Positions 8,437 through 21,088 of a stretch of 64,000 nucleotides of DNA are shown here, piece after piece; the stretch's first letter is position 1; each line of letters opens with the position of its first letter. Position numbers and translations under genes: made by a program. The notes under the pieces are model-generated. The model was not told the DNA's origin. It made no database searches and saw only the letters and a list, made by a program, of their open reading frames with translations. The DNA is taken from positions 66,275,022-66,339,021 of the forward strand of contig CM053270.1 in assembly GCA_028583415.1 (NCBI GenBank), read 5' to 3'. Source of the DNA: Protea cynaroides. Its lineage: Eukaryota > Streptophyta > Magnoliopsida > Proteales > Proteaceae.

Positions 8437-9751
8437 ATGGCTGGGTGAAGAATAACCAGGAGAGGACGTAACCCAATTCCACCTCCACCACCACCTGTGG
8501 AGGAAAATAGCCATGAAAATCCTGAGGAACAGGAGAACCAGAATATGGTACCGCTAGGAGTCAACGACCAAGCTAACCCCACAAACTTACCAGCACCACC
8601 TACAGATTTGGCTACTACGGTGTTGAATCTAGCACAACAATTGCAGCAAATACAGCAAGTAGAAGCCAACATGCAAGCTGCTATGGGAATGGCTTTCTCA
8701 GCTGCAAACACTACACCTTTACCGACAGGATAAGCTAGTACCGTACCAGGGGGTAGCAACACCGTGCCCCAAGCATCGACTATGAACAACACGGTACCTC
8801 AAGCACCTCAAACGCCATTTGTACAAGCTCAAGTACAAAACCCTGAAGTAGCTCAAGGCGTATACAACCAAGGCAATTACCAGTATCAACCACCTATATA
8901 TGGAGCATCTGCTCAGTATCAGTTGGACCATTCTCGACTGATCAAGCATTTCCTGAAGATAAAACCTAAGGAGTTTAATGGCAAGCCATCGGATCCTTTG
9001 TGGCCAGCTCACTGGATCGACGAGATCGAAAGGAACTTCATGATGATGACTGTAAATGAAGAGAAAAAAGTATTATGTGCCACATTTATGCTGAAGGGAG
9101 ATGCATACCATTGGTGGAAGTCTACTCGAATTTATCTGTTAACGAAGCATGCCCAATTGACCTGGGCCATCTATAAAGAAGCATTCTTCGAGAAGTATTT
9201 TTCCAAAAGTTTCAGAGATGCGATGGAAAGAGAGTTTCTGAGTCTGTATCAAGGACAGATGACCATGGATGCGTAGCAGCAGCGTTATGAAGAGCTGTTT
9301 TTCTTTGCTCCCTCTAGCATGCAGGAGAAAAATACCAAAATCTGAAGGTTCGTTATGGGACTTTAGGGGAAGCATCTGTAAGCATGTATTGGGATTGGAA
9401 AAGAAGATTTATAATGAAGCGGTACATAATTCTCAAGTACTAGAATTGAGCCAGAGGAAAGTTATTTTGCTCAGAATAGAGGTACAAAGAGGCCCAATGG
9501 GAATACATTCAACGGAGGGAACACAAGGACATTTAAACCCTTTCGTACTCAAGGCTTCAATGCTGCAGCCAAGACTACTCTGACAGTCCAACCTCAATAG
9601 AAGCAAAGTAGTGAAGGAGTTAAATGCTTTAACTGCAATCAAATAAGACATTATTCAAGGGAGTGTCCTAAGCCAAGGAAGCAGCTACAGAAAGGAAAGG
9701 TTTTTGCAGTTACATCTAAGGATGCTGCCGCATCGCTTGATGTGGTCACAG
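8437..9751 (+). pseudogene. gag: EL1 gag remnant
   Basis: The start ATG at 8437 aligns with the EL2 gag start but is followed after three codons by TGA. After a Pro/Gln-rich N-terminus (LATTVLNLAQQLQQIQQ), the retrotransposon gag domain is visible at about 8930-9360 (LKIKPKEFNGKPSDP, GDAYHWWKST, WAIYKEAFFEKYF). A CCHC zinc knuckle lies at 9625-9666 (CFNCNQIRHYSREC). In-frame stops at 8730, 9274, 9342 and 9598 and a frameshift near 9360 disable it. Its normal role is the structural protein of the virus-like particle. Confidence 0.88.
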
Positions 9752-9820
9752 GTATGACATGAACCTTTCATTTTGTACTACCTTATGTGAGCATGTAGAC
9801 TAAATTAAATCAATTCATAG
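9752..9820 (+). other. 69-nt intron-like sequence between gag zinc knuckle and protease (EL1)
   Basis: Starts GTATGACAT and ends TTCATAG; flanked by GTCACAG and GTATCGTAC. Contains in-frame stops. Removal joins VVTG to the protease sequence in frame. Same length and position in EL2 (30875-30943). Confidence 0.6.
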
Positions 9821-12800
9821 GTATCGTACATATTAATGGCATACCCACCAGAGTACTCTTTGATTCTGGAACTACTCATTCTTTTATATCTGTGTCATTT
9901 GAAAAGAAGCTAAATCTATCCCTCAGACCTTTAGATTAGAAGTGAAACTAGAAAAAAGTTATGGACCATGTCCAGCTCTTATCAGCGGGAAGATTTTGGA
10001 TGCAACCTTAATTCAACTTAAGATAGAAAACTTTGACGTTATCTTGAGAATGAATTGGTTAGCTTGGCACTCTGCAAACCTATTATGTGCAGAAAAGAAA
10101 TTGACATTTAAAGACAAGGAAAGAACAGAGTTTAGTTTTGCGGGAACCAAACTTTCCCGTAAACGAAAACTAATTCTCTCTGCATTAAAGGCAAGAAAAT
10201 ACCTCGAGAAATGAGGAATTGGGTATCTAGAATCCATGGTCGATCTCACCAAGGAAGTACCACAAACGGAGGATATTGATGTTGTGCGTGACTTTCCGAA
10301 TGTATTTCCTGAGGATCTACCAGGATACCACCCAACCAAGCGACAGAATTCGTTATAGATCTTATACCCGGTGCCACACTAGTATCTAAAGCACCTTATC
10401 AAATGGCTCCTACTGAACTGAAGGAACTGAAGGTACAATTACAGAAATTACTGGACAAGGGTTATATTAGACCCAGCATATCACCATGGGGTGTGCCAGT
10501 ATTGTTTGTGAAAAAGGACGGTAGCATTCGACTGTGTATAGACTATCAGAAATTGAATAAGCTTACAATCAAGAATCGATACCTGTTGCCTCAGATCGAT
10601 GACTTGCTCGATCAGTTGCAAGGTGCCAAAGTGTTCTCCAAAATTGATCTTCGATCAGGATACCATCAATTGAAGATTAAGAAAGGTGATACTCCGAAGA
10701 CAACATTTAAAACAAGATATGGATATTATGAATTTTTAGTCATGTCTTTTGGATTGACTAATGCACCCGTAACTTTTATGGAACTCATGAATCGGGTATT
10801 CCATGATATGTTGGATACTTCAGTCATTGTATTTATTGATGACATACTAGTCTACTCCAAAACAAAAAAACTCATGTCACAAATCTAAGAGCCGCTCTGT
10901 AGTGACTAAGAAAAGAGAAGCTTTACGCCAAATTTACAAAGTGTGAGTTCTGACTAAATAAAGTTGCTTTCTTAGGTAATGTAGTATCCGCTGAAGCAAT
11001 TAAAGTCGATCCTAGCAAGATTGAAGCCATTGTGAAATGGGAAGCACCTAAGAATGTTGCAGAAATTAGAAGTTTCTTAGGTTTAGCTGGTTATTACCGA
11101 TGATTCGTGAAAGATTACTCTAGAATCACTGTACCTCTCACCAGTTTGACTAAGAAAGGAGAAAAGTTTGTTTGGACAGATAAATGTGAGGAGGGTTTCC
11201 AAACATTGAAAGCTAGATTGATATCAGCTCCCATCTTGACTATTCCTATCCCAGGACAACCATTTACCTTGTACATTGATGCGTCTGGGTTAGGTTTAGG
11301 ATGTGTGCTTATGCAAGGAGAACAAGTAATTGCGTATGCCTCAAAACAACTGAAGATGCATGAGAAAAACTATCTCACTCATGACTTGAATTAGCAGCAG
11401 TAGTACATGCTGTCAAGATATGGAAATATTATTTGTATGGTGAGAAATTTTAGATTAAATCAGATCATAAGAGTCTTACTTATCTTTTCAATCAAAAGGA
11501 ATTGAACATGCGACATAGGAGATGGCTGGAGTTGCTAAAAGATTATGATTGCGATATCCAGTATCATCCAGGGAAGGCTAATGTAGTTGCTGATGCGCTA
11601 AGCAGAAGGACAATGATAAAATCCCAGGAAAAAGTTAACACGACTGCAACAATGTGTGTTACAAGAGAAGTATTCAATTATGGTAATGAGCAGTTCGTGA
11701 TACATAAGGGTTTATTCATCGATTTTCAAATATGTTTACCACGTTGAAGATTGTACCGGATCTATTAGACAAAGTGAAAGCCGCTATTAAATCATACCCT
11801 TATCTGAGAACGGTGCAAGAAGACCTCAAAAAAGGAAGGACTACTCCTGAGTTCACATTGGACGTTGAATAGGCACTAAAATACAAAGGAAGAGTATGTG
11901 TTCTTGAAAATGAAGACTTGGATATTAGACACAGACTAATGAATGAAGCTCACACCACCGCTTATTCGGTACATCCTGGAAGTATGAAGATGTATCATGA
12001 TCTGAAGAAACTATATTGGTGGAGAAGAATGAAAACGGATGTAGCTAAATTTGTGTCTCAATGCCTAAATTATCAGAGGATAAAGGCTGAAAGGCAAAGA
12101 CCTACAGGATTATTGCAGCCACTGCCAGAACCAGCATGGAAATGGAACTACATCACTATGGACTTCGTCACCGGGTTACCATTGACTCCCCGAGTAGTTG
12201 ACGCGGTCTGGGTGATTGTGGATCGTTTGACTAAGATAGCTCGTTTCATAGCTATACGACCTCAGTATATCCTAGAGAGGTTAGCCAAGCTATATGTGGT
12301 TAATATTGTTAGATTGCATGGTGTACCTGAAAGCATTGTGTCCGACAGAGACCCACGCTTTACCTCAAAGTTTTGGGAAGGATTACAGAAGGCTATGAGT
12401 ATAATGTTGAAATTTAGTACTGCATTCCATCCTTAGATAGATGGACAGTCGGAGCATACTATTAAGATTTTAGAAGACATGCTTTGAGCTTGTGTTATTG
12501 ATTTCAAAGGATCATGGGATGAGAAACCACCATTGATCGAGTTTGCCTATAACAACAGCTATCAGGCTACTATACAGATGTCACCCTATGAAGCACTGTA
12601 TGGTAGAAAGTGTTGAACTCCTTTGTTTTGGAATGAAGTTGGAGAACGGAGTATTATTGGACCAGAGTTTATTGAAGAGACTTGTCAAGTAGTTGACATA
12701 ATTAAGGAAAGAGTTAGAACAGCTCAGAACCATCAGAAGCAATATGTAGATAATCGACGCAGAGATCTCGAATTCACCATAGGTGATAAAGTATTTATGA

Positions 12801-13215
12801 AAATATCTCCTATGCGTGGTTTAAAACCATTCGGACAGAAAGGGAAGTTAAGTCCGAGATATGTCAGGCCATATGAGATTCTAGCTAAACGTGAAAAAGT
12901 GGTGTATCAGTTAGCATTACCCCATCTATGTCAAGTGTGCATGATGTATTTCATATCTCATTACTGAAGAAGTACGTCAGAGATCCAACACACGTGATAA
13001 CAGCGGATCCACGGGGTCTAACTAATAATTTGACAATCGAAGTAGCACCAGCAGAAATTATCAGTCAGAAGGCCAAATGTCTACGCAACCGTGACATTTA
13101 TTATGTTAAGGTTACTTGGAGGAGCCAAGATGTAGAAGAGATCACATGGGAGAAGAGAATGCTATGCGAAAGCAATATCCTCATCTTTTCGACTCAGAAG
13201 GTATGTACAAATTTC
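9821..13215 (+). pseudogene. pol: EL1 pol remnant (protease-RT-RNase H-integrase-chromodomain)
   Basis: Aspartic protease with LFDSGTTHSF (Asp codon 9862). RT about 10400-10890 with DLRSGYHQL and catalytic FIDDILVYSK (10832 onward). RNase H from about 11260 with LYIDASG. Integrase about 11900-12640 with the N-terminal His/Cys region (YSVHPGSMKMYHDLKKLYWW; CLNYQ has lost the last zinc Cys), Asp-containing TMDFVTGLP and VSDRDPRF, and the catalytic Glu kept in GQSEHT (12452). The C-terminus has the VKVTWRSQDVEEITWE chromodomain-like block (about 13100-13150), typical of the Tekay/Del clade. Several stops (for example 10886, 11101, 12434) and shifts make it inactive. Confidence 0.93.
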
Positions 13216-13232
13216 GAGGATGAAATTTATAA

Positions 13233-13247
13233 TAAGAGCGGGGGAGT
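13233..13247 (+). other. EL1 polypurine tract
   Basis: AAGAGCGGGGGAG directly before TGTAAAACCC (3' LTR start 13248), preceded by TTTCGAGGATGAAATTT, the usual Tekay context. Confidence 0.85.
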
Positions 13248-13261
13248 TGTAAAACCCGTAT
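13248..13261 (+). repeat. EL1 3' LTR, first 14 bp
   Basis: TGTAAAACCCGTAT, cut at once by the S1 insertion; continues at 15620. The last five bases are the left CGTAT duplication. Confidence 0.85.
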
Positions 13262-13542
13262 TGTCACACCCTAATTCCAGTTGAACCAGAAGTATAAGTG
13301 AACCGTCACTGAACCAACGGTTCACACCAGGATCTCGATAAGACCGTGTCCACTCATACAAACCATTGCACATAACCACAATCAGAATATAAATAGTACA
13401 GCGGAAGTTTTTAAATAAATGAACTGAGAATCTATTGATAAATTTAAATGAAATATCCAATTATTCAAAATCCAAACATAAACCAAATATCTTTACATCT
13501 TTTTAATCCAACTAAACATAATTAAAATAAATAAAAATCCAA

Positions 13543-13676
13543 TCAAATGTACACGCAGAAAGAACACTCGCATGAAGCGTCATGCTCGTCCTCTCCTGCC
13601 TGTACATCCAGCGCAGCAACACCACCATACGTCGGAGCGTTCATATAGTCGTCCACCGTGTAACCTGCATCAACAT
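13543..13676 (-). CDS. conserved 134-nt LTR segment, copy in S1 (most diverged)
   Basis: After TTTTTAG the frame reads DVDAGYTVDDYMNAPTYGGV, AALDVQAGEDE, then HDASCECSFCVYI and TGA (13543-13545). Many codons differ from the EL1 copies at third positions (for example AAC GCT CCG versus AAT GCA CCA), while residues and length are kept. This copy is the strongest argument for coding constraint. Confidence 0.5.
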
Positions 13677-15246
13677 CTAAAAACAATGTGTACACAAAGG
13701 GTGAGCTCACAACTTAGCTCAGTAAGACAATCAGACAATTTCACAATATTATGCATGAGTAACAATCATTTTATGCTGTGGTCTGATTAAAGTTTGCAAT
13801 GTGCTATAGAAAGGTTCGGAGGCCGCCTCACCTCTATACACGAGTGTGTGGCATCGCACAGTAGATCACACCACCACCGACCCACATGTACCCATCATGA
13901 GATAGAGATAGAGCTAAGGTATACCCACACCTCCCCTGATACTCCACCCATACCAATACATAAGCCCCTATTGGCTAGGGCTTACAAACTGGGCTCGCAA
14001 CTAACCAATCCTATATGTCATCATTGTAGGCTCCATCCTAGTACTATTGACTACGGCATAGAGATAGAGCTAGAGCGTGCAGGTCGGGTTGGAGACCACA
14101 ATACCTCACCTCCCCCTGATACCCTATCCGCATCAAGCATACTAAGACAGAACAATACGCATGTAGACCCTATCACAACATAACTCCCTACGGCATAGAG
14201 ATAGAGCTAAAGCATCGTGGCCAGGCCAGCGCCCATATCAGAGACCACCGTGCCACATCATCATGGCCAGGTCAGCGTCAACATGACATAGAACACAATG
14301 CCACGACCTTCCCCTGATACCCCACCCGTACCAAGCATGCTAAGATAGAATACTACAAAAGGTGTCAATGTGAGGAATGATCCCAGGGCCCATGCCCTTC
14401 CCACTCTACACCAACGAAAACAATCACATGCCTAACAATCACATCCTATCATATGGAATATGCATGAACGATAATAATAGCTGAAAGTAAAGGATGACAT
14501 GCGATATGCACAAACATCAATCCACATATCCATTGTTATTAACAATAGTTTACTGTCCATTAAATATTAGGGTTTAGGTCAGATTCCCTTACCTGACGCT
14601 CGTTCGATAGCTTGCTCCATGTCGCAAGATCTAAACGTGCTATCACAGAATCCTACATAATATTAGGGTTCCATTAGAATAGTTCTTAGGATTTCACGTT
14701 GGTCGAAAAATCAACAGGGTTCCAAAACCAGTCTTTCAGAGCTGACCGGTCGCAACATACCGGTCGTAGCTCTGTGGGAAAACTATCGACCAGTATGGTC
14801 GACCGGTATGTCTCCGGAAGACCATACTTTAGGTTTTTCAACTGCCGTCGATCATTCTCCATAGATTTTCAGGGTTTCTCCTATCCATTCTAGGTCTAAG
14901 CTTTGAGTTAGAGTTATCACCTATTCATTCAAGTCTAGTTTTTATGATAATCATCCTAGAACTCGAATCTAGGGTTTGACGACAAATTAGGGTTTAATGG
15001 CCAATTAGGGTTTAGATCAATACCTGCTTTGCATGGTATTGATCCAACCATACAAGCTATCCTAGAGTCATAATATAAGAGCGATGATTCAAACACTTAC
15101 CGTCGACTGGCGTAAGGTGAGCGTCGTCGAACGACAATGGCGACACTTCCTTCTTCTTCCTAGCTCCTTCTCCTTCTCCAATCTCCTTTTTCTTTCTCGG
15201 GTTTGTAAGGGTTAATGGAAAGGACTTGAGGAGGATTAGAGGTGTT

Positions 15247-15254
15247 TATATAGG
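15247..15254 (-). promoter_or_regulatory. S1 LTR TATA box
   Basis: Reverse strand CCTATATAAACACC, at the position corresponding to the TATA-GGACGTCCC block of the other LTRs. Confidence 0.55.
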
Positions 15255-15614
15255 CTAGGATTAGGGTTTAGGAAGTCTATTAGGATTAGGAAGGTCCTAG
15301 ATTAGGGTTTAGGAAAGTGGGACCCGTAGAATCTGATTTTCGGATCACAGTAGTCTGCTGCGCAGACTACACCGGTCGACCAGTACCATAGACCAGTACC
15401 ATCGACCGGTCAACATAAAATGATACTTATTTGACAGTCTTTGGTCCGATTTCATACCTGTTTGTCATCCGCTCGTCCCGTCTGGCCCGGTGATGATCGG
15501 AAGACCTGCTACGACATGAAATCAAGGTTTAGACCGGGTTTATGGAGTGTGGGTCGTACAACTCCCCCACCCTTAAAATAAATTTTGCCCTGAAATTTGC
15601 ATGTAGGTTTCACA

Positions 15615-16772
15615 CGTATCGTACTAACCAATCATACCACCTTGTATCAGGTCTTCCTATCATGGTCGGGCCAAGCGGACCAAGTGTGTGAAGAAACCAC
15701 AAGGCTAGATATGAAATTGAACCCAAAATCACCTATTTAGGAGTGTGTGGTCGCATACCTAAACAGGTGTGATCAACTACACCTCAGAATAATGCAACCA
15801 CTGGAGTCTGGGATGTGTGGTCGCAGTTTTTGGATGTGTGGTAGACGGATTCTGCAACCACACGTGCGACCACACGAAGTCAGACTGACTCCGTGATTAG
15901 GAAACCTTCCTAATCCGAAGGAGGTTCTTTCCTAATCTAAGTAGGACTCTATATGGAGGGTTTTCCTCTATATATATAGGACGTCTCTTAGCCTCTTTCA
16001 TCCTTTTAGAACTCAAACTAAAAGAGAGAGAAAGAGAAGAGGAGGAAGAAAAGGAGAATTGAAGAGGAAGACTAAGAGAAGGAATTTCACAGAGAACTCT
16101 GAATCTTCAACAAGTTTAAGGTATGAAAACGTTCCCCACATCAGTTGAATACCTAGAATAGATCATGGAAGAGATAGTAATTCAAGGTGAGACCCCAATC
16201 ATCAAATCATGGACAAATTCTAAGATATCCATGGAGGAAATCTATTAGGATGATGGATTGTGTAAAATATGAATTTTAAGCCATAGAACAGTCATAGATA
16301 GATCATGATGATAAGTCAAGGAATCAAAACATGAGAAAATTGAGTTGGGAGTGGAAAAGTCGACCATCACATGTATAGTCGCATGTGTGGTCGCATGATA
16401 TGCGACCACATGAGGCACATATGATCAACCACACGCCCCCGAGAAAATTCTTGGGAGGGTGTGGTCGCACGTGTGGTCGCATGATATGTGACCACATGAG
16501 ACACACATAACCGACCACACACCCTCAGTAAAGTTCCAGGGAGGGTATGGTCGCATGTATGGTCGCATGGTATGCGATCACACATAGCGACCACACGCCC
16601 TCGGGAAAGTTTTAGGGAGGGTGTGGTCGCATGTATTGTCGCATGGCATGCGACCACACATGTCTACCACACGCCCTCAGGGAAGTTTTAGGGAGGGTAT
16701 GGTCGCATGATATGCTACCACACCTTGCGACCCCATACCCTATGGTCGCAGAAACTGAGACCACAGGTGAAG
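15615..16772 (+). repeat. EL1 3' LTR, middle part
   Basis: Resumes after S1 with the CGTAT duplication and matches the 5' LTR from 3427 to about 4525. It has the TATA block at 15969, the donor-like AAG|GTATGA at about 16121 and its own copy of the palindromic minisatellite. Interrupted at 16773 by S2. Confidence 0.88.
16376..16745 (+). repeat. GGTCGCAT minisatellite in EL1 3' LTR
   Basis: About five units matching 4126-4530 of the 5' LTR, with TGGTCGCATG starts near 16388, 16463, 16548, 16624 and 16700. The last unit is partly deleted relative to the 5' LTR. Confidence 0.85.
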
Positions 16773-17137
16773 TGTAAGACCTGTATCGAACTAACCGGTC
16801 TTACCACCTTGTACCAGGTCTACCTATCATGGTCGAGCCAAGTGGACCAAGTGTGTGAAGAAATCACAAGACCAGGTATAAGTCTTACCCAAAAACAGTA
16901 AATGTGAGGGTAGGGACGCATGCCTAAACAGGTAGGGTCGACCCCACCTCAACAGAAGTCTAACCCATGACTTTTTAGTCGTATGGTCGGATGACTAAGA
17001 AGGTGTAGGGTCGACGGATCCTACGACCCTACGTCCGACCCTACGATGATAGACAGAAACCGAAAATTAGGAAACTTTCCTATTTCCAATGGGATCTTTC
17101 CTAAACTCATTGGGACTTATTATGGAGGGTTTTCCTC

Positions 17138-17145
17138 TATAAATA
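17138..17145 (+). promoter_or_regulatory. S2 LTR TATA box
   Basis: TATAAATA followed by GGACGTCCC, the conserved LTR promoter block. Confidence 0.65.
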
Positions 17146-18000
17146 GGACGTCCCTTAACCACTTTCACTCCTTTACAAGCCTAATTGAAAGTGAGAGAAA
17201 GAGAAAGACAAGGAAGAGAAGAAGAGAAGGAAACTTGAAGAAGAAGACTAAGGAAGAAAAGAAAACTTCAGAGAAACCTCTGAATAAAGGTATGAACCTA
17301 ATTCCTTACCTGAATAAGAGATCCTAGAATAGTTATGAAGAACATAGGATTAGGAGAAACCCAAATCATCCATCCATGGACAAGTTTCAAGAGATTCCAT
17401 GGAGGAAGAGATTATGGACAATGAATAGTATATAACTTGGAGTTTTAAGCCATAGAACAATCTTAGAATGGACAATGAAAGTAAGCCAAAGGATCAAAAC
17501 ATGAAAGAATAGACTTTAGAATGAATGGTCGACTCAGAATACGTGTGGTAGCACTAGGGTCGAATGATATCCGACCCTACAAGACCACAGGATCGACCAA
17601 ATGCCCTCGGGAAGTTCCAGGGAGGGTGTGGTCGCACGTAGGGTCAAATTATAAGACCCGTATCGAACTAACCGGTCTTACCACCTTGTAGCAGGTCTAC
17701 CTATCATGGTCGAGCAAAATGGACCAAGTGCGTGAAGGAAATAGCGAGACCAGGTATTAAACTGACCCAAAAATAATAAAATAGGGGGTAGGGTCGCATA
17801 CCCAAATAGGCAGGGTCAGACCACCTCATTAGGGAGTCAGAACCCTGAATTTTAGACCTAGGGTCGGACAATTTAGACCCGAAGGTCGACGGGATCTCCG
17901 ACCCCCTCAGTACCGACAGAAACCGTAAATAGGAAACTTTCCAAATTTCAAGGGGATTCTTTCCTAATCTCAATGGGACTTATTTTGACAGGTTCTCCTC

Positions 18001-18008
18001 TATAAATA
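18001..18008 (+). promoter_or_regulatory. S3 LTR TATA box
   Basis: TATAAATA followed by GGACGTCCCTTA. Confidence 0.65.
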
Positions 18009-19523
18009 GGACGTCCCTTATCCTCTTTCACTCCTTTTGAAACCCTAATTGAAAGAGAAGAGAAGGAGAAGAGAAGGAAAGTTTGAGAACAAGACTAAAG
18101 AGAAGAATTCAGAGAAACCTCTGAATCTCAGCAAACCTAAGGTATGGGTATGCTTCCATTAATAATTTAAGACCTTAGAATAGTTCATGAAGAGGGTATG
18201 ATCTAGGAAAAACCCAAATCATCCATCCATGGGAAGATTTCAATGAAATCCATGGAGGGAATCATGGTAGGCAAAGTAAGGAAGTAACCTGGAGTTTTAA
18301 GCCATAGAACAAGCATAGAATAGACTGTGGAAGTAAGCCATAGGACCCAAACTTAAAAGATTAGACTGTAGAATGAAAAGGTCGACACAAACCACGTGCG
18401 ATCGCACGTAGGGTCGATTGGGAATCGACCCTAACAGACCACAGGATCGACCCCCATATTTCGAGAAGTCCAGGGAAGCTGTGGTCGCACCTAGGGTCGA
18501 TGAAACATCTGACCCTAGCATCGACCCTACACCCTGGGGTCGCAGAAAAATGTTACCCTACCTGCGACCCGTCCTGCGACCCTCGCTTAACAGTAAGCCT
18601 AAAATTATCAGAATGAATTCTAATTAAAATCTATCGACTTGTTAGGTTTTCCTATTGATATAAAAGTGATTCTTAAAGCTTAAAAGAGGATCTACACTAA
18701 AGCAAAGGTGAGGGAACAAGACCTAAACTAATTGGCTAATAATAAACTATTTTTATTTCTTGAGTCCAATGCCATGACTGATTCTATGCGTGTATGTTTG
18801 TAATATGCATTCAACATGTCATCCAGTATTCCTGCTATTAATGTTCATGCATATTTAATTTTATTTATAACATCATGATGATGATGATGATGCTAGGAAT
18901 AGACATGTGAATGTATGTGTGTGGTTAGTGTGCTTGATGCAAGTAGAGCATCAGGGGAAGGACGTGATATTTTGGTGTGTCCTGATCACCAGACTCTAGC
19001 TCTATCTCTACTCAAGTCTTGTCCACTGACATCGTCGTATCGTCATTACCTTAGCAGAACTATTACGTCATAGGATATCAGGGGAGGTGGTCTCGGATCG
19101 TGTAGTCTTCGACTCTGTCGGAGGGCCTTAGCTCTATCTCTATGGATGTATTGAGGGATGCTGGGGTGAGGCCTTGGATACACTGCTTGACATTAAGATT
19201 GGTTAGTTGTGAGCCCAGTTTGCAAGTCCTCACCAGCAGGGGCTTACGTGTTGGTATGGGCAACCGGTACAGCAATGCCGTTTTCATTGGGTATATATTG
19301 TCTATGGTGGGTGCATGTGGGACGATAGTGCCGATATTCATTGGGTGGCTTCACACACTCGTGTATAGAGGTGAGGCGTCCATCGAACATTTCTATAGCA
19401 CATTACAAACTTATATACCAGACCACAGATATGAATTGAATGCATGCATATGTTTGTTGCATTGTTTTGTTTGCTCACTGAGCCGTGATGTGTGCTCACC
19501 CTTTTGACGTCAAATATTTTTAG

Positions 19524-19657
19524 TTGATGATGCAGGTACTACTATGGAAGATTATATGAATGATTCTGTGTATGGGCACGTGGCTGCAATGGAGGCTGAA
19601 GATATAGTGGAGACGCATGACTCCTCATGCGAGTACAACTCATGCGTTTTCGATTAG
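19524..19657 (+). CDS. conserved 134-nt LTR segment, copy in S3
   Basis: After TTTTTAG the frame reads DDAGTTMEDYMNDSVYGHVA, then HDSSCEYNSCVFD and TAG. One Cys of the tail is Tyr here; no indel. Confidence 0.45.
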
Positions 19658-20954
19658 ATTTTTATTTGAACTATTAAGGAAATATAATTTGATATTTTAT
19701 TTACTTATGTCTCAATTGATACAACATAATTTGATATTTTATTTATGATTATCACAGTTAGATTCCTCAGTTCATTTAATATTAAGACTTCCGCTATTGT
19801 GTATTTATTCTGATTATAGTTGTAGATGTGTATGGTTTAATTTAAAAGGATACAGCCTATTAGAGATCCTAGTTGAACCATTGGTTTATTAACGGTTCAT
19901 CACACCGTTCTGAATAGTACGAAATTGGGGTGTGACACAAATGGTATCCGACCCCACGTCCGACCCTACACCCTAGGGTCGTAGAAAACTGCTACCCTAG
20001 GTGCTACCCTACCTGCGACCCTACGATTTCAGTTAGTCTAAATCTATTAGAATTAATTCTAATTAAAATCTATCGACTTATTAGTGATTCATAAAGCTTG
20101 AACGATGATCTACGCTCAACCAAAGGTGAGGGAACAAGACCTAAACTAATTGACTAATAATAAACTGTTTTTGTTTATTGAGTCCAATAATATGATGATT
20201 CTATGCTTGTATGATTGTTATGTGCATATCACATGTCATCCACTATTCCTGTTATTATTGTTCATGCATATTTCATCTCCTTTATTATAACATCATGATG
20301 ATGATGCTGCTAGGAATAGGCATGTGAATGTTTGTGTGTGGTTAGTGTACTTGATGCGGGTAGGGCATCAGGGAAAGTGTGATGCGGTGCGGTCCTAAGC
20401 ACTTTAGCTCTATCTCTACTCAAGTCTTGTTCATTAACATCGTCGTATCGCCATTACCTTAGCAGAACTATTACGTCGTAGGGCATCAAGGGAGGTGGTC
20501 TCGGACCGTATAGTCTCTGACTCTGTTGGGGGGCCTTAGCTTTATCTCTATGGATGTATTGAGGGATGCAGGGGTGAGGCCTTGGATACACTGTTTGATA
20601 TTAGGATTGGTTAGTTCCGAGCCCAGTTTGCAAGCCCTCGCCACCAGGGGCTTACGTGTTGGTATGGGTAAAGCATCAGGGGAAGTGTGATGCGGTGCGG
20701 TCCTAAGCACTTTAGCTTTATCTCTATTCCATGGTGGGGTGGATGTGGATGACAATGGTGTTTGATCCGTTGGGTGGGCTTACACACCCTGTGTATAGAG
20801 GTGCAGCAGCCACCAATCCTTTCTATTTGCACATTTCAAACTTATGAATCAGACCAAAGATATGAATTGAATGCATGCATATGTTTGTTGCATTGTTATG
20901 TTTGCTCACTGAGCCGTGATGTGTGCTCACCCTTTTGTTTTTGAATATTTTTAG

Positions 20955-21088
20955 TTGATGATGCAGGTTCCACAATAGAAAATTATATAAATGATTCGAT
21001 GTATGGACATGCGACGACAATGGAGGCTGAAGTTATGATGGAGTCGCATGATTCGTCATGCGAGTGCAACTCTTGTGTTTTCGATTAG
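20955..21088 (+). CDS. conserved 134-nt LTR segment, copy in S2
   Basis: After TTTTTAG the frame reads DDAGSTIENYINDSMYGHAT, then MMESHDSSCECNSCVFD and TAG. The YMN Met is Ile in this copy, so an internal start there is not universal. This favours an upstream exon supplying the start. Confidence 0.45.

Larger units (their letters stand above)
13262..15614 (-). mobile_element. S1: diverged Tekay-type LTR plus 54 bp of internal end, minus strand
   Basis: The LTR proper is 13262-15560 (reverse strand TGTACGACCC...GGGTGTGACA), preceded on the reverse strand by 54 bp containing a polypurine tract (AAGGGTGGGGGAG). The unit is flanked by CGTAT (13257-13261, 15615-15619). The right border therefore lies inside internal sequence that happens to read TG...CA. 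It uses CCGGTCGACC instead of GTGGTCGCAT motifs, has a TATA box (15247-15254, minus) and a strong donor-like GGTAAGTG (about 15097-15104, minus). About 14.0-14.4 kb is AT-poor LTR sequence without genes. Confidence 0.82.
17650..19937 (+). mobile_element. S3: solo LTR nested in S2
   Basis: Starts TATAAGACCCG (first TG mutated to TA) and ends GGTGTGACA, with perfect CAAAT duplications at 17645-17649 and 19938-19942. 2288 bp. TATA block at 18001. It is very similar to S2, so the two insertions come from one subfamily. Confidence 0.88.
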
